Positions 29,949-41,965 of a stretch of 64,000 bases of DNA are shown in pieces. A program made the position numbers and the translations under genes. This DNA comes from an uncultured bacterium (GTDB lineage: Bacteria > Patescibacteriota > Gracilibacteria > Absconditabacterales > Absconditicoccaceae). Position 1 is the stretch's first letter; each line of letters opens with the position of its first letter. Location: NCBI GenBank assembly GCA_947170225.1, contig CAMVSQ010000004.1:1-64000 (forward strand), read 5' to 3'. The notes beneath the pieces were generated by a model, which had not been told where the DNA came from, ran no database searches, and saw only the letters and a list, made by a program, of their open reading frames with translations.

Positions 29949-30878
29949 ATGGAGTGTTTTTGTTCAAAAGATAGGAAATTAAAATGAAATATAAGTGTGC
30001 TGGTAATACTTGTGCTTTTGGCATCTTCGCTTATGGGGATTTTGAGTATAATTTTTTTGAATAATTTGATTTCCTATACAGATGATATGTATGGTTATTA
30101 CAAATCTTATTATGTGGCAAAAGCTGGACTGGAATTAGCTTTGACCGAAATAAACAGCAGTGATGTGTGATTTTACCATTTGCTAACATCAGAAAATGCT
30201 ATAAATACAAATAATTTTGATTGTGTTGGGTGTCATTTTAAATCTGTGGTAAAATGAAGAAATTCTGTATTATCAGATTATTTTTGGGTTAATAATGAAT
30301 GTAATGAAGATACAGCATTGTCTCTTTTGCCCTGACAATCTATGACTTTGCCAATGTTTTATGATAAATCATCAGACTTTTCTACTATATTTTCCGACGA
30401 TGAAAATTTTGAAATTTTGTACAATGATGGAGGAAATTTGATATTTAAATGAATAAATGTGGGTATGGTAGAAAATCTAAATATGGGAGTGATCTTTCAA
30501 GAAATGTGATGAGGTACAAATTTGGATTATCTATATATGACTTGAATTACCGCATGATCAAATTTGTTTAAAGAATATTTTAGAGCATTTGAGTCTTATT
30601 ATACTGATGTGTATTCACTAATATGGAATAAAAAATATTTGCCATATATTGTTTTGTCAAATCCTTCCAATAATCAAAACGAGATAAAATTTTGTATTGT
30701 GGATGAAAAATGAAAAGAGTGGCCAACGACCAAATATTTTATATCTAGCATTTGAGAATATATGGGTAAAACGGTTTGATTGCAAGCAATTTATGCTCAG
30801 CCCGTGCCTTCATTTTTGATCAATCCATATATTGGTGGATCTACGATGTCTGTATCTGAAAATTATTATGATTTTTAA
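29949..30878 (+). CDS. PilX/GspK-like protein, end of the pilus operon
   Basis: 309 residues. An N-terminal hydrophobic stretch (ISVLVILVLLASSLMGILSI) preceded by basic residues, then YYVAKAGLELALTEI, which matches the PilX_N pattern (xxAxAGxExAL). The classic FTLIE leader is absent, as is usual for this class. It has two cysteines (NFDCVGCHF). 14 bases after the previous gene and followed directly by a strong terminator, so it closes the operon. It may cap the minor pilin complex. Inference from topology and position. Confidence 0.8.
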
Positions 30879-30907
30879 AAAAAACTCTCCATTTGGAGAG
30901 TTTTTTT
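30879..30907 (+). terminator. Intrinsic terminator of the pilus operon
   Basis: aaaaaactctcc and ggagagttttttt pair around atttt, directly after the stop codon. Near-perfect stem with A and T tails, so it can act for both strands; the minus-strand gene starting at 31485 ends just beyond. Confidence 0.85.
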
Positions 30908-30921
30908 GATTAAATATATTT

Positions 30922-31485
30922 TTATAATTTTCACATCAATTCATCCAAGCTTTTTGCTTGTTCTTGTTTTTGTTGTTCGGCTTCTTTTGCCATTCCTAGT
31001 GTATCCAGTATTGCTTGTCGTCTTTTTTGTCTCATGATCCTTTCTTGTTCGATAGCATTTTTTTCGTCGTCATTTCATTGTCTCAAAATTTCTAGATTTA
31101 GTTGCTCTTCTACATATATTTCGTACAATCTTTGGATTTGAAAAGATCGTAGTTCTGAAACTTTTTTTACTATACTCTGATCTCCGCTTTTTACAGCTAT
31201 GTATAGCTCTGGGATTTCTTGTCATTCGCTAGATTTGAGTTCATAGTCACTTGAAAAAGAACCCAAAACTAATTGTTGAAGTAAATCTCGATCGAAATCA
31301 TTTTGTAATTCATCTGGTACCAAATATTGTTTTGGAGTGAAAGTACTCAAGTAATCTCTGTACCAAATTTGTTCTTTTAGTCATCATGCGATTTCTCAAA
31401 GAGCTTGTTCATACTTTTGGATTATTTCTTTTTTTTCTGTATTTTCTCTGAGTTCTCAGATAAAAGCGTTGAAATCAAATAGCAT
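30922..31485 (-). CDS. Helical protein of unknown function beside the conjugation-type ATPase
   Basis: 187 residues, no signal or membrane segment, strongly charged with a basic Gln/Lys/Arg-rich and coiled-coil-prone second half (ERIMRQKRRQAILDTLGMAK and AEQQKQEQAKSLDELM). No family recognised. It is 110 bases downstream of the large ATPase gene on the same strand and could be a partner, but nothing in the sequence proves it. TGA glycines are present (FIGELREN, ALGEIAGGLK). Confidence 0.75.
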
Positions 31486-31595
31486 ATTATTTTTTGTAAT
31501 ATGTAAAATTGGTATTTTGCTTATTATAAAAAAATTATTTATTGTTGCAAGTGAAAGTTGTGAGTTTTTTGTAGTGCACAATTTTTTTGATCATT

Positions 31596-34500
31596 TTATT
31601 GTGGTATGTTTTCTTGATCATTTTGTGTTGGATTTGTGCTGTTAATGTCTGTATTTTCGTCTTCTTGTACAGTTCCACCAAGTCTTGCCCCAATTTCTGC
31701 ATCAACAAATTCTCTCTTTCTTCCGTATTTTTTGGCAGAATATTCTTTCAAAATTGGTACTATTTTGTCATTTTTGTAATCTTTGGTGTAAATTGCATTC
31801 ATACTAAATGGACGGGTCGTGGCATTATCGATATTTAGTTTGATGTATGCTTTGTAGTTTGCAATTCCTGTAATATCTCAGGCTCAGAGTACTGGTTGAT
31901 ATTCTTTTTCCAAAAATTCTGCATCTGGAGCTCAAACCTTGAATGACATCATAGTTCATACGTTACCAAATACGGCTGATTTTACATCTCATTTTCATCA
32001 TTCAGACTTGTTTAGTCCTTGTCCAGCTTCCAATTGTGCAATATATTGGTGAGCCATAATCAGGCAAAGTCTATACTTTCTAGCTTCGGACAAAATATCT
32101 GCAAATGTTCATGATACGAAATTTTGGAATTCGTCGACATATAGATAAAAATCTTTTCTCTCTTTTTCTGGCATCCTAGCACGAGCCATGGCAGCATTGT
32201 ATATTTTGGATACCAAAATCATTCCGAGTAATTGTGCATTGATATCTCCAATTTTTCATTTTGATAGACTGATCAGCAATATTTTTCTATTATTCATCAC
32301 ATCTTCTATATTAAATGCAGATTTGGTCTGTCAGATGATATTTCTGATAAGTCTATTTGTATTAAATGAAACAAATTTAGATGAGAAATATGGGATGATC
32401 TCCGCCTTTTCTCTATCTCACATGGCATTGTATGTTTTTTCTCGGAAATTTCTCACAGTAGGATTTTTTACAAGTGATGTTTTGTATTCTCTATATCATT
32501 CATCTGTAAACAACCTTGTAATATCCAAAATTGTTGGTCTGTCTTCAAAATCTTCTAATACAGTTAGACTTCAGTATTTGAAATATTCTTGGATACGAGG
32601 TCCAAAGATTTCTGGGCCAAACATTTTCAAAAATATTTCTGTAGCATCATTTACTGTCCTATCTGCCTCATCAATATTGTTTATTTCATACAAGTTTAGT
32701 CACATTGGTCTCTCTTCATCTCAAGCATCAAAGAATATTACATCTTTTGCTCTTTCTTTTGGTACATAATGTAGCAAATCTTCTACCAAATCTCCATGTG
32801 GATCGATTACACATAATCAATCTCCATTTCGCATATCTTGTCTGGCGAGAGTCTGCAAAAATACTGATTTTCAGGTTCATGATTTTCAGATGCAGTAGTG
32901 ATGTCTGGTCCTGTCTTCTCTTTTGATATATACAGGAGAGTATTTGTTTCTGTAAATATTTACTCACAAAAGTACTCATTCTTTAAATGTTTTGTATCAG
33001 TATACTTCTTGTTGTTTTTGTTCTTTTACAAATTTTTCTCCATTTTTTTCTATTATTTCTTTTCATGTTAATTCAGTTTCTTTGTATTTATTTATTGGTA
33101 CTAATTCATCTTGAGTGACTATTTTTTTTCATACAGCTCGATGATTTTTGTCTTCTTGCAAAATTTTTGATAGATTTCATCATTTGTATTTTTCTGCTAG
33201 TTGTCAGCTGATGATATATTCACTACCGTTTTGGGCTGGAAAGGTCGGCAAATTTGATGGAGCTGGCACGACTTTGTATTGCATCCATTCTATAGAGTTT
33301 GAACGGTTGTATGTATAGTCTGGTAAATGGAATAAAGAAGTTAATTCTCAAGTGGTAAATACATTTGATTTGTAAAATAAATTTGTGAGTCCATAACTTG
33401 CTGCTAAACTCCACAAAGGTTTGGATATAAATTTCAAAAATCATGCTTTGGTAGCCAAATGCTCCAATTCATTTCCATATTCATCTGTATATACACTAAA
33501 TGCTCAAATTAGGTTTTCCATATTTCATCTAGTTTTGTCTGGATCGTCTGATGATGTGATTAGCAAAAGTCATGACTCAAAAGCAGGGCTACCAGCCTCT
33601 TCTCACATATCGTTTAGCGTATCTTCTTGAGCTTTGACCATACGGACCATGGTGACATCATCTGCATTTTTTCATTTTGGTCATTCACCAGATGCCATAA
33701 GTTTAAAGAATTTTTTTATTCAGCTTCGTATTTTTGCTCATACTCAATCTGGAATAATTTCCAAATTTTTGTATAGTCTATCTATTTTGTTTTTGGCTTG
33801 CGCATTTCGGTCATCTCAAAGGGGTTTGATGTTTAGCATAATAGTAGCTGTGTCATATTTTGATATATTTCATATAGCATCAATAATGTTGTTTATAGGA
33901 TCATCGCTCAATTTTTTGTACATTTTGAGAGTATAAACATCATCTTTTTCTGTCTGCAAAGGCATAACTCTATAATGTTTCTTTTTGAATACATTGGGTT
34001 CTTTGACTATTTCAATAGAACTATCTGGATATTGTGCTCAGATTGATCATTCTATCAGTGTTTTGTATTCTGGATAACATCAAATGATAAAATTTAGTGT
34101 ACCATTTGTATAGTGATACATGAGACTGATCCTTGGTTTTCTAAATAATTTATACATTATCCTATCTTTGATGTTTAGTTTTCACAATTTTTTTAGATTT
34201 GTATAAACTTGAGACATCCTTCCAATCTTTTCTTTCATGTCTTTGGCTATTTCTTTTGCTTGTTCACGATCGGTTTTGCTGTCTCATCTGGGCAATAATA
34301 CTTTCATATATATCATTCTACCGTGATTTAAAAATGCATATCATCGTCTAAAGCACCGTTTTATCACTTTCCAAAAAAGTTTTAGCAAAATGATAGCTCA
34401 AATTGAAAGAAAAAATATGTTTACGACATTTCCAAATTTAGTTGTTCATGGAGTTGTCTGTGTATTTTGTGTTTGTGTAGTTTGCTGAATTTCTTGATTT

Positions 34501-34730
34501 TGAGATGGATTTGTACTTGCTGAATTGTGTGTTTGTGTAGTGGTATTTATTGGTTTAGAAGTGAGTAAAAAATTTTTGAGTTCCTCAGAGCTTTTTCCAA
34601 AATGGGAAAAACATTCACCTCTATTTTCTCATCGCGATTTGGTCATGAGCAAAGACAGGTTATTTATTTGGTCTTTGTTGTTTTGATATTGATTGACTAT
34701 CAAATTTTCACATTCTTGTTGTGTTACCAT
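31596..34730 (-). CDS. TraG/VirD4-like DNA-translocation ATPase of CPR type
   Basis: 1044 residues. N-terminal soluble part, one transmembrane helix (VNIFFLSIGAIILLKLFG, about residues 97-115), a long middle region, then a RecA-like ATPase: Walker A GKSGTGKS (about 614-622), and Walker B LYVDEFQNF (about 862-871), followed by LSEARKYRLCLIMAHQYIAQL, the pattern of TraG/VirB4-type coupling ATPases. A Gln/Asn/Glu-rich tail ends it. Such proteins power DNA or protein transport at the membrane in conjugation and related systems. No relaxase or other T4SS gene is in the window; CPR genomes carry solitary members, so the cargo is unknown. Glycines of the Walker A are TGA and GGN mixed. Confidence 0.88.
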
Positions 34731-34845
34731 TTTTTGTTTGTTAATAAAAAAAATACATATATATTATATGTAAAAAGTTTTTTTTAGTCAAAATTTTTGT
34801 GTGTCTGGATCAAATATCTCTTGCCTTTTTTAAAAAATGTGATAT

Positions 34846-35415
34846 TTATAGGCAATCACAAATTTTTTTGTTTTGAAATTGTAGTATGTCTATTTGTTGT
34901 GTAATTCATTTTTTGTTCAATAAATAGAGCATTTCTTTGAAAATTTGGACAGTAACTTTGGTGTCGGACATGGCTCTATGTGCTTGTTCATTTTGAAATC
35001 AAAAAAAATCACAGATAGTTCACAAATTTTTTTTGGGAAGATGTGGCAGGAGTCTATTTGCCAATTTTCTGGTGCAGAGGTATTGGTTTTGTATCCAAAT
35101 CCCTGTGTTTTCGTAAATATTTTGTGATATAAAACCGTAATCAAAATTTGCATTGTGGGCTACTATGATATCATCTTGGACGAAGTTCAAGAAATTTGGG
35201 ATTATACTAGAAAAAATTGGAGCAGATGCTACCATTTCGTTTGTGATGCCTGTGAGTTTTGTTATTTCTGTGGGGATATTTCTTTGAGGGTTTACAAGTG
35301 TCTGAAATGTTCATAAAATATTATTTCCGTCAAATTTTATAGCAGCAATTTCTGTGATTTTGTGTTTATATTTGGATAATCAAGTTGTCTCAATATCTAG
35401 TACTGTATAGTTCAT
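34846..35415 (-). CDS. DnaQ-like 3'-5' exonuclease (DNA polymerase III epsilon type)
   Basis: 189 residues with the DEDDh exonuclease motifs: LDIETTGLS (motif I), VAHNANFDYGF (motif II) and HRAMSDTKVT (motif III). Size and motifs fit a proofreading exonuclease or a free-standing RNase T-like enzyme; without neighbours it cannot be assigned firmly to epsilon. It uses TGA glycine at ETTGLS. The only gene between the ATPase and a composite repeat. Confidence 0.88.
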
Positions 35416-35756
35416 ATTAATAGAAAAAGTAAATAGATGTTAGATATTAGTCTCTAGTTGCTAGAATTGTCATTCTGAGCAAAGCGAAGAATCTTTTTTT
35501 ATTTTTATTGTTTTTTTGTCTGCCTCCGGCGAGCTACTTTTTCTGCTCAAAAAGTGGCCAAAAGAGCTTTTTTCTCTGGCATGCCAATTTCAGCAAGAAA
35601 TGTTCAGTATTTCATACGAGTATGTGGATTACGAAGCTCACTTGCATAGGCTCGTTCGCCGTCGTATAGATAGTTATTTGCAGACTGACTCGAGCAGCTT
35701 GCAGTGAAATTGCATGAGATTTAGTCGTTACTTGGTAGTTGCTGATTGTTGGCCCT
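35416..35756. repeat. Composite repeat region between dnaQ and murE (D, A, other, C)
   Basis: Modules in order: D (attagtctctagttgctag, 35437-35462), a family A left arm (gtcattctgagcaaagcg, from 35469) without its right arm, a GC-richer block with gcctccggcgagctac and ctcaaaaagtggcc (about 35520-35690), then C (gcagcttgcagtgaaattgc, 35693-35717). A 63-codon open frame inside (35516-35707) has no sign of being a gene. The region would also hold the dnaQ promoter. Confidence 0.75.
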
Positions 35757-37070
35757 CTATATATTTTTTAATATTTTGATCAATCTTTTTTTGTCGTTTC
35801 GTTTTCTAGCTCAAAAATTTGTGAGTTGGATTGTTTCATGTCATTTTCCAGCCAACATTACTATATCTCACGGTTTTGCAATTTGTGTAGCAAATTGGAT
35901 AGCAAGTTGTCTTTCTGGGATTATATATAATTTCTTTTTGGCTTCTGGATCTTGCTGGATATCTTGGGTTAACTGGTTGATGATATCCAATCTATTTTCA
36001 GTATCTGGATCGTCGTCTGTAGCAATCACTATATCTGCAAATTTAGCTCAAATTTTACCCATTTCTGGTCTTTTTTCTTTGTCTCTATTTCATGGGGCTC
36101 AAAATACCAAAATAAGTCTATGATCTCATTTGAGTCTGTTTAAAAAGCGCAAAGTTTTGTCCAAAGCATCTGGATCGTGGGCAAAATCTATGAAATAGGT
36201 GATTCATTTATATTCTACCTTTTCCATCCTACCACTAACTCAAGTGAATTTGGATAGAGATTTGATGCAGTCTTGGATACTCAATCCTATCTGTACTCAT
36301 ACACTTATGGCAGTAAGATAATTGTATACATTGTAATTTCATAGTAGTGGTACATCTACATGGTATGAATTTCAAAGATATATGATATCAAATGTAGTAT
36401 TGTCTTTTCCATCTACGATATTTTCTGCTTTGATTGTGGATGAATTTTGTAATCCAAAAGTGATTTTTTTGTCAAAAGCAAGCTCGTTGTATCGTTCTCT
36501 TCATGCTTTATCGTCGGATGGAAAACTAGCGTATTTTGTATTTTTTCCGTTTGATAGGACATATTTAAACAATTTCTTTTTTGCCAAAGCATAGTCATCC
36601 ATATTTTTGTGATAATCTAGATGATCTCTAGTAATATTGGTCAAAACTGCGTAATCAAATTTGATTCCTTCAAATCTATTTTGGTCCAGTCATTGGCTAG
36701 AAGCTTCCAAAATAGCTATTTTACATCATTGATTTTTTGCATCGGCCAAAATTCATTGTAATTGATACACATCCAAGGATGTCATTTTTTTGTCGTTTAC
36801 TAGAGTTTGGTCTCATATTTTGATACAAGCTGTACTGATCATGACTGTAGGTCATACCAAATCATTGAATATTTGATGAAGCATATTTACGGTAGTGGTT
36901 TTTCAGTTTGTACCAGTGACTCCCACGATAAAAAAATCTTTGGATGGGTTTCAATTTATGGTAGTAGCAATTTTTCAATTTATTTTTTTCCGAGATTGAT
37001 ACAAAAAACTAGTTTTGAAGCTGTTGTAAAATTTGTCGTATCAAATCAATTTCTTTATAAATTTTTTCAT
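35757..37070 (-). CDS. murE: Mur ligase, MurE type
   Basis: ATP-dependent amino acid addition to the peptidoglycan precursor UDP-MurNAc-dipeptide. 437 residues, shorter than the usual about 490 and lacking most of the N-terminal UMP-binding domain. The ATP loop is VTGTNGKTTTV (residues 51-61, glycine by TGA), [19 protein letters not shown] and [12 protein letters not shown] match the Mur core, and [17 protein letters not shown] the third domain. The residue that reads the amino acid (DNPR for diaminopimelate, DNPA for lysine) is replaced by DDDPDTE, so specificity is open. Monocistronic, divergent from pilT. Confidence 0.9.
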
Positions 37071-37231
37071 CAAATTTTTTATCTTGTTAAAAGTCACACT
37101 TATTTATATACAAAATTTGATTTGATTTACAATTGGTTTTTGAGTATTTTGAAAAAAAGTATTCGAAAATTTGACAAAATCGACTACGATGATTATAATA
37201 TGTATGTTATTTATTTTTTTAACTGAGAAAA

Positions 37232-38398
37232 ATGACAGAAAATTTAGTTACATCATCAGCACCAAAAATCCCTATGGATAGTGAATTTCATGAATCAAGG
37301 TGATGAAATTTTGATCCGGAAATGTATTTGAGTTTTTTGCTACATTTGATGGTGATGTATGAAGCTTCAGATATTTACATTACTTATGGAGAACCTCCTG
37401 TATTTAGAATTATGCAAGAAGCATTGAGGTTGGAGTGAGCAATGGAAATGACAGACGATGTGCTGGAAAATTTTAGAAATGTTCTGTTGAAAGACAGCGA
37501 TGAAGCTAATTTTTGGGAAGATAAGGCAATGGATTTGTGATATTCTATGCATGGAAGACGTTATAGAGTAAATATAAGTTTACAGAGTGGACATATCATG
37601 ATTGTGGCAAGATTATTGGCAGAAAAAGTCCCTACAGTAGACGAAATGTGATTACCACCAATATTAAAAAAATTGGCACATACTTCGTGATGAATAGTGT
37701 TTGTTTCGTGACCTACTGGGAGTGGAAAGTCTACTACATTGGCTGCTATGGTAGAAGAAATAAATCAAACTAGGCACAAGCATATTATTACAATAGAGGA
37801 TCCTATTGAATATGTTTTTGAGCCTAAAAAGTCCGTGTTTGAGCAAAAACAACTTTGAAGAGATGTATCGTGTTTTGCGACAGCCATGAAATATGCGGTA
37901 AGGCAAAGACCAGATGTAATACTTTTTGGTGAAATTAGAGATCCAGATAGTGTGAGATATGCTATGTCATTGGCAGAAACTGGACATTTGGTATTGACTA
38001 CCGTGCATTCTAGATCTGCAGAGCAAGCTATAAATAGGATAGTTTCTATGTTCCCTAGTGATGAACAAGCTCAAATTCAAAATCATCTGGCAGAAAATAT
38101 GATAGCAATTATTATTCAGAAATTGGTAAAAAGAAAAGATAAGCATGGAATGTTGGCTGTGCATGAAATACTTCTCAACAATACCCCTGTATCCAATACG
38201 ATTAGAGAAAATAAACTAAACCAGATAGATAATGTGATTTTTACAAATAAAAAATATTGAATGCAGCTTTTGGATGAATGTTTGGTTAATCGTGTAGTTA
38301 GTGGGGATATTTCTTATCATACAGCTATGGATAATGCTCGTGATCAGTGAGCCATAAAAAGATGATTGGAACAACTTGGTATAAAAATTTCAAATTAG
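37232..38398 (+). CDS. pilT: Type IV pilus twitching ATPase PilT
   Basis: 388 residues. Hexameric ATPase that retracts the pilus. The Walker A is [11 protein letters not shown] (about residues 159-169; first glycine TGA), Asp box [12 protein letters not shown], Walker [11 protein letters not shown], His box [13 protein letters not shown], and the retraction-ATPase motif AIKRGLEQLGI near the end. Four-base overlap of its stop with rsmE on the opposite strand. It is separated from the pilus operon by 7 kb, which is common for pilT. PilB was not found in the window, so extension must be encoded elsewhere. Confidence 0.95.
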
Positions 38399-39090
38399 TC
38401 CAAATTTTGTATTAATCGAGCTGCAATTATTGTTGCTGTTTCGGCTCTGAGAACGGTATCTCACAAGGATACTGTTTTTATTTTATCTCAAAAATTTTTG
38501 TAATCATTTGAAGTTAGTCATCATTCTGGTCAGATGATTCATATCGTTGGTTGTGCTACATTTTTAAATTTGTATTCATTTTGCAAATTTGTATCAGATT
38601 TGTCGAATACTACAATATTTTTTCATTTTAAAATTTTGGAAATATCGTTTTCAAATACGATTTGTGGTAAGTATCGTCATCGGGATTGTTCGATAGCTTC
38701 TTTTGCTATTTTGTGAATTCTTTGTGCTTTTTTTTCGTTTCGCTGTCTGATGATGGATCTTTCACTTGGCCAAAAATAGATATTTTTGATTCAGATTTCA
38801 CTGAGTTTTTGGACAATTAGTTCTATTTTGTCTCGTTTGTTTGGCATGGCTATGGCTAGTCAATTGTGATCACATGTGGGCGTGTGCTGTATCGTTTCAA
38901 TTATATTTCAAAAGATATTTTGCTTGTCTCGATCATTTATTTTTACTTGATTTCTAATGTCTCCATTTTGGACAAAAAATGTATCTCAAATTTTCATCCT
39001 CAAAACTTTTCTGATTTGGTTTAGGATTTCGCTATCTGAAATTTTGATGATTTGTCATTTTTGTTCAAATTGTGTGATGAAAAGCTGCAT
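38395..39090 (-). CDS. rsmE: 16S rRNA (uracil-1498-N3)-methyltransferase RsmE
   Basis: 231 residues. Matches the SPOUT fold family: N-terminal PUA-like part (HLIRKVLRMKIGD-type, QNGDIRNQVKI), and the SAM-binding knot at the end with IGPEGGLTSND and SLGDTVLRAETATIIA, where the arginine and glycines match the family. The preceding ERSIIRQRNEKKAQRIHKI also fits. Convergent with pilT with overlapping stop codons (4 bases). TGA glycines occur in the knot. Confidence 0.93.
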
Positions 39091-39252
39091 AAGTGATATT
39101 TTATGTAAATTAAAAATACAATAACTAAATTATTATGATTTTGGAAAGAAAAAACAAACAAAATTGTATTTATTGAAAAAAATTTATTGTATTTTTTGTG
39201 ATTTTATGTATGACATTTGTGTGCTACTTTTTATTTTTTTGAAATGTTTGAT

Positions 39253-39774
39253 ATGCCACAGAAAAAAAAAGTCCTCATGGTGGTTGCAAATGATGGATTT
39301 CAAGATCACGAATTTGGAGTATCTTTTTCGGTGTTTCATAGTGCATGACTGGATATTACTATAGTAGCTGGTAGAAAATGAGAATGTAGAGGTGTATTTG
39401 GAGCAAAAACTTTTGCAGATATAGATTTATTTTTTGCTGATGCGACCAAATATGATATGGTGGTATTTATTTGAGGATGAGGAGCTTATGCTCAATATTT
39501 TCATGATCAAAATTATTTACGCTTGGCAAAAAATGCAAAAAAGATTGGAGCTATTTGTATTGCACCTATGATTGTGAGTGAAAGCGGTATTTTTAACTGA
39601 AAAACAGTGACTGGACGAGACCAAGATGGAGTGCAAAAAAAGTTTATAGAAAAAAATGGGGGATTTTGGACGCCATGACCAGTAGTAGTTTGCTGAAATA
39701 TTGTGACATGAGATGGTCCAGATGCTGCAGAAGAATTTGCAAAAAAATGTGTAGAGTTGCTTTGCAACGGCTAA
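39253..39774 (+). CDS. DJ-1/PfpI family protein
   Basis: 173 residues: MPQKKKVLMVVANDGFQDHEFG, MVVFIGGGGAYAQYF, and the nucleophile elbow GAICIAPMIV with the reactive cysteine, all as in DJ-1/PfpI (Hsp31, glyoxalase or protease-like, deglycase claims disputed). An upstream in-frame ATG (39244) gives three extra residues, and the frame stays open further upstream, so the start is uncertain. Glycines in the first GGGG run are TGA or GGA. First gene of a plus-strand series that runs to 42920. Confidence 0.9.
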
Positions 39775-39808
39775 TGTCTGAGTAGACATTTTATATTATT
39801 AGATTTGA

Positions 39809-41965
39809 ATGTTAAGCGATAAGTATAGATATGTTGCTATGGATTTTGAGACTACTGGACTGGATGTTTCAAAAGATGAAGCAATACAAATATGATTAGT
39901 AGAGATTGATATAAATTGAAATATTATAAAGCAATTTAAATCTTTTGTCAAACCTCAAAAAAATATTTGAGAATTAAAGACTTTGGTCTCTTATATTACT
40001 TGAATTACTATAAAAGATATACAATCGGCACCTAATATTTTTGATATTAAGAGAGATGTTTTGGATTTTTTTGGAGAAAATGTAATACTTATTTGACATA
40101 ATATTGATTTTGATATAAATTTTTTGAAAAAATATTTTGCAGATGTACAGTATTGTGATAAAATTGACACTTTTTATTTGGCTCAAAATTTGATACATTT
40201 CCCTTTTAGTTATGCTCTGGATGTGCTGGTGGAGTCATTGATGTCAAACAAAACTTTCAAAGAATATTTTTTGAAATTGCATGGATGACAGGACTATGAT
40301 GAATCCAAGATCCATGATTGACTGTATGATTCTCAAAATGCATTGGCATTGTTTTTGTATGAGGTTTCTCGTATTGATTTATTGTTTGAAAAATATCCAG
40401 TGATTCACAATTTTTTGTCCAAAAATGTATGACTGTATAGGCAAATTTTGAATTATCAAGCAAGTTGGAATTGAAAAAAAAATTGATTATTGTCTGTGCC
40501 TGCTTTGAAAAAGCAAATGCCGGCAAATGTTTCACTAAAGACAAAGATAAATATTGATTTGAGAGATTATAAAATTTGAGAAAGATATTTTGTGGGAAAT
40601 ATTGATTTAAACTCTCTTGTAAATTCTTTGGTGGCAAACAACAAAAATGTTATACTTTCTTTTGCTAGTGTGGCAAAATTGAATATTGTAAAAAATATAC
40701 TAAACGATGCTGGCATAAAAAATATATGATATGCAAAGGGCTATTCCACTATTGATCAAGACAAGTTGGCTAGATTTTTAAATAAAAAAACTTTTTCGGA
40801 CAATGAGTTTTTGTTTATCATAAAATATTTTTCTCATTTGTTAAATGAATGATCGGTGCTAGATCTGAATACAAAAATAGACTACAAGATAAATTATTAT
40901 ATCCAAGATGAAAAGAAATTTGAAAAATATCCAATAGTTTTGACTACACATGGTGGTTTGTATTCTATATTGGATGACAAAAATCATGAGTATAGAAATT
41001 ATGATGTATGTTTTTTTGATACGGAAATGTGGTACAAAGGATACAACGATTTTGTGTGAAAGCCAAGCGATTTGTATTCTACTTTAAATTTTTTGGAGAT
41101 ACTGTTTTATAAATATACACTGGATGAGGATACTAAAGCCAAGGAAGTGATAGAGAGATTTGCTAGATTTTTTGAGGTATTTATGGGGGTGATGTTTTCC
41201 GAGACGAAGCAACTTTTTGTAAATATTCCAGATACAAAAATTGTGGCAAATCCTATACTGGACAATATAAATTTTTATGAAACAAATAAATTGCTTGATC
41301 AGTTTGGCAAATACAAAACTCTTTTGCAAGAGTGTCTACAGATAGATGATTTTCAGCCTTTGTGGTCAAATATTGATCAATTTTTGTCTGTATTGTCTGG
41401 ACTTGTGGATGTAAAAAAAATAATGTATGATCAATCTGATTTTTATTTTACTTATGCTGAGGCTACAAGATATACAAATCGAGATGAATTTAAAGATATA
41501 TTTCCATCATGAGTTTATTTTTTTTCTGACTGGGAAAAATGATATCCCAAATTATTGTCCCAAGAATTTGAATATACAAAATTGTCAATAAAAAAAATTG
41601 GGAATATGGATAGAGTAGTAGATTTTGTCCAAGATTGGATATGAAAAAATGAATGAAAAATTTGTTTTGTTTTGTCTACTATAAAAGCTGAATCAAAAGA
41701 ATTGTTTGACAAATTGTACAATTTTTCACTGGAAAATCATACACCATTACTTGTAGAAAATATTACTTGATCGTTGTGAAAAAATGTATTTAAAGCAAAG
41801 GAATCTGGGTCAAAGATTATAATTTGAGGATATTCATTTCTTATTTGGCTACTATCCAACAAAATAGATATTGACATTTGTATAGATTTTAATATAATAT
41901 GAAAGATGTCAAAATATCTTTTAGATGATATTCAGCGATATGCTAGAAAAAAAGACACTGAATAG
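39809..41965 (+). CDS. DnaQ-DinG-type fusion with a degenerate helicase part
   Basis: 718 residues. Residues 1-190 carry the full DEDDh exonuclease set: MDFETTGLD, IGHNIDFDINFL and HDGLYDSQNA. The remainder looks like the DinG helicase seen in Gram-positive DnaQ-DinG proteins: TTHGGLYSILDD followed by VCFFDTEMWYKGY (compare NHxxLL...vIDEAH), and GSLGKNVFKAKESGSKIIIGGYSFL near the end. No Walker A (GxxxxGK[TS]) is visible where expected; the segment there reads NVILSFASVAKLNIVKNIL, and the DEAH box is DTEM. So nuclease probably works and helicase does not. Overlaps the protease gene by 26 bases. Confidence 0.8.

Noticed and set aside
35516-35707. A 63-codon open frame in the repeat region
   Set aside because: It lies wholly in the composite repeat region, has no start signal and no recognisable protein features.
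39135-39339. A small frame beginning MILERKNKQNC with a hydrophobic stretch
   Set aside because: It overlaps the DJ-1 gene out of frame and ends inside it. The hydrophobic stretch is explained by T-rich sequence. Not supported as a gene.
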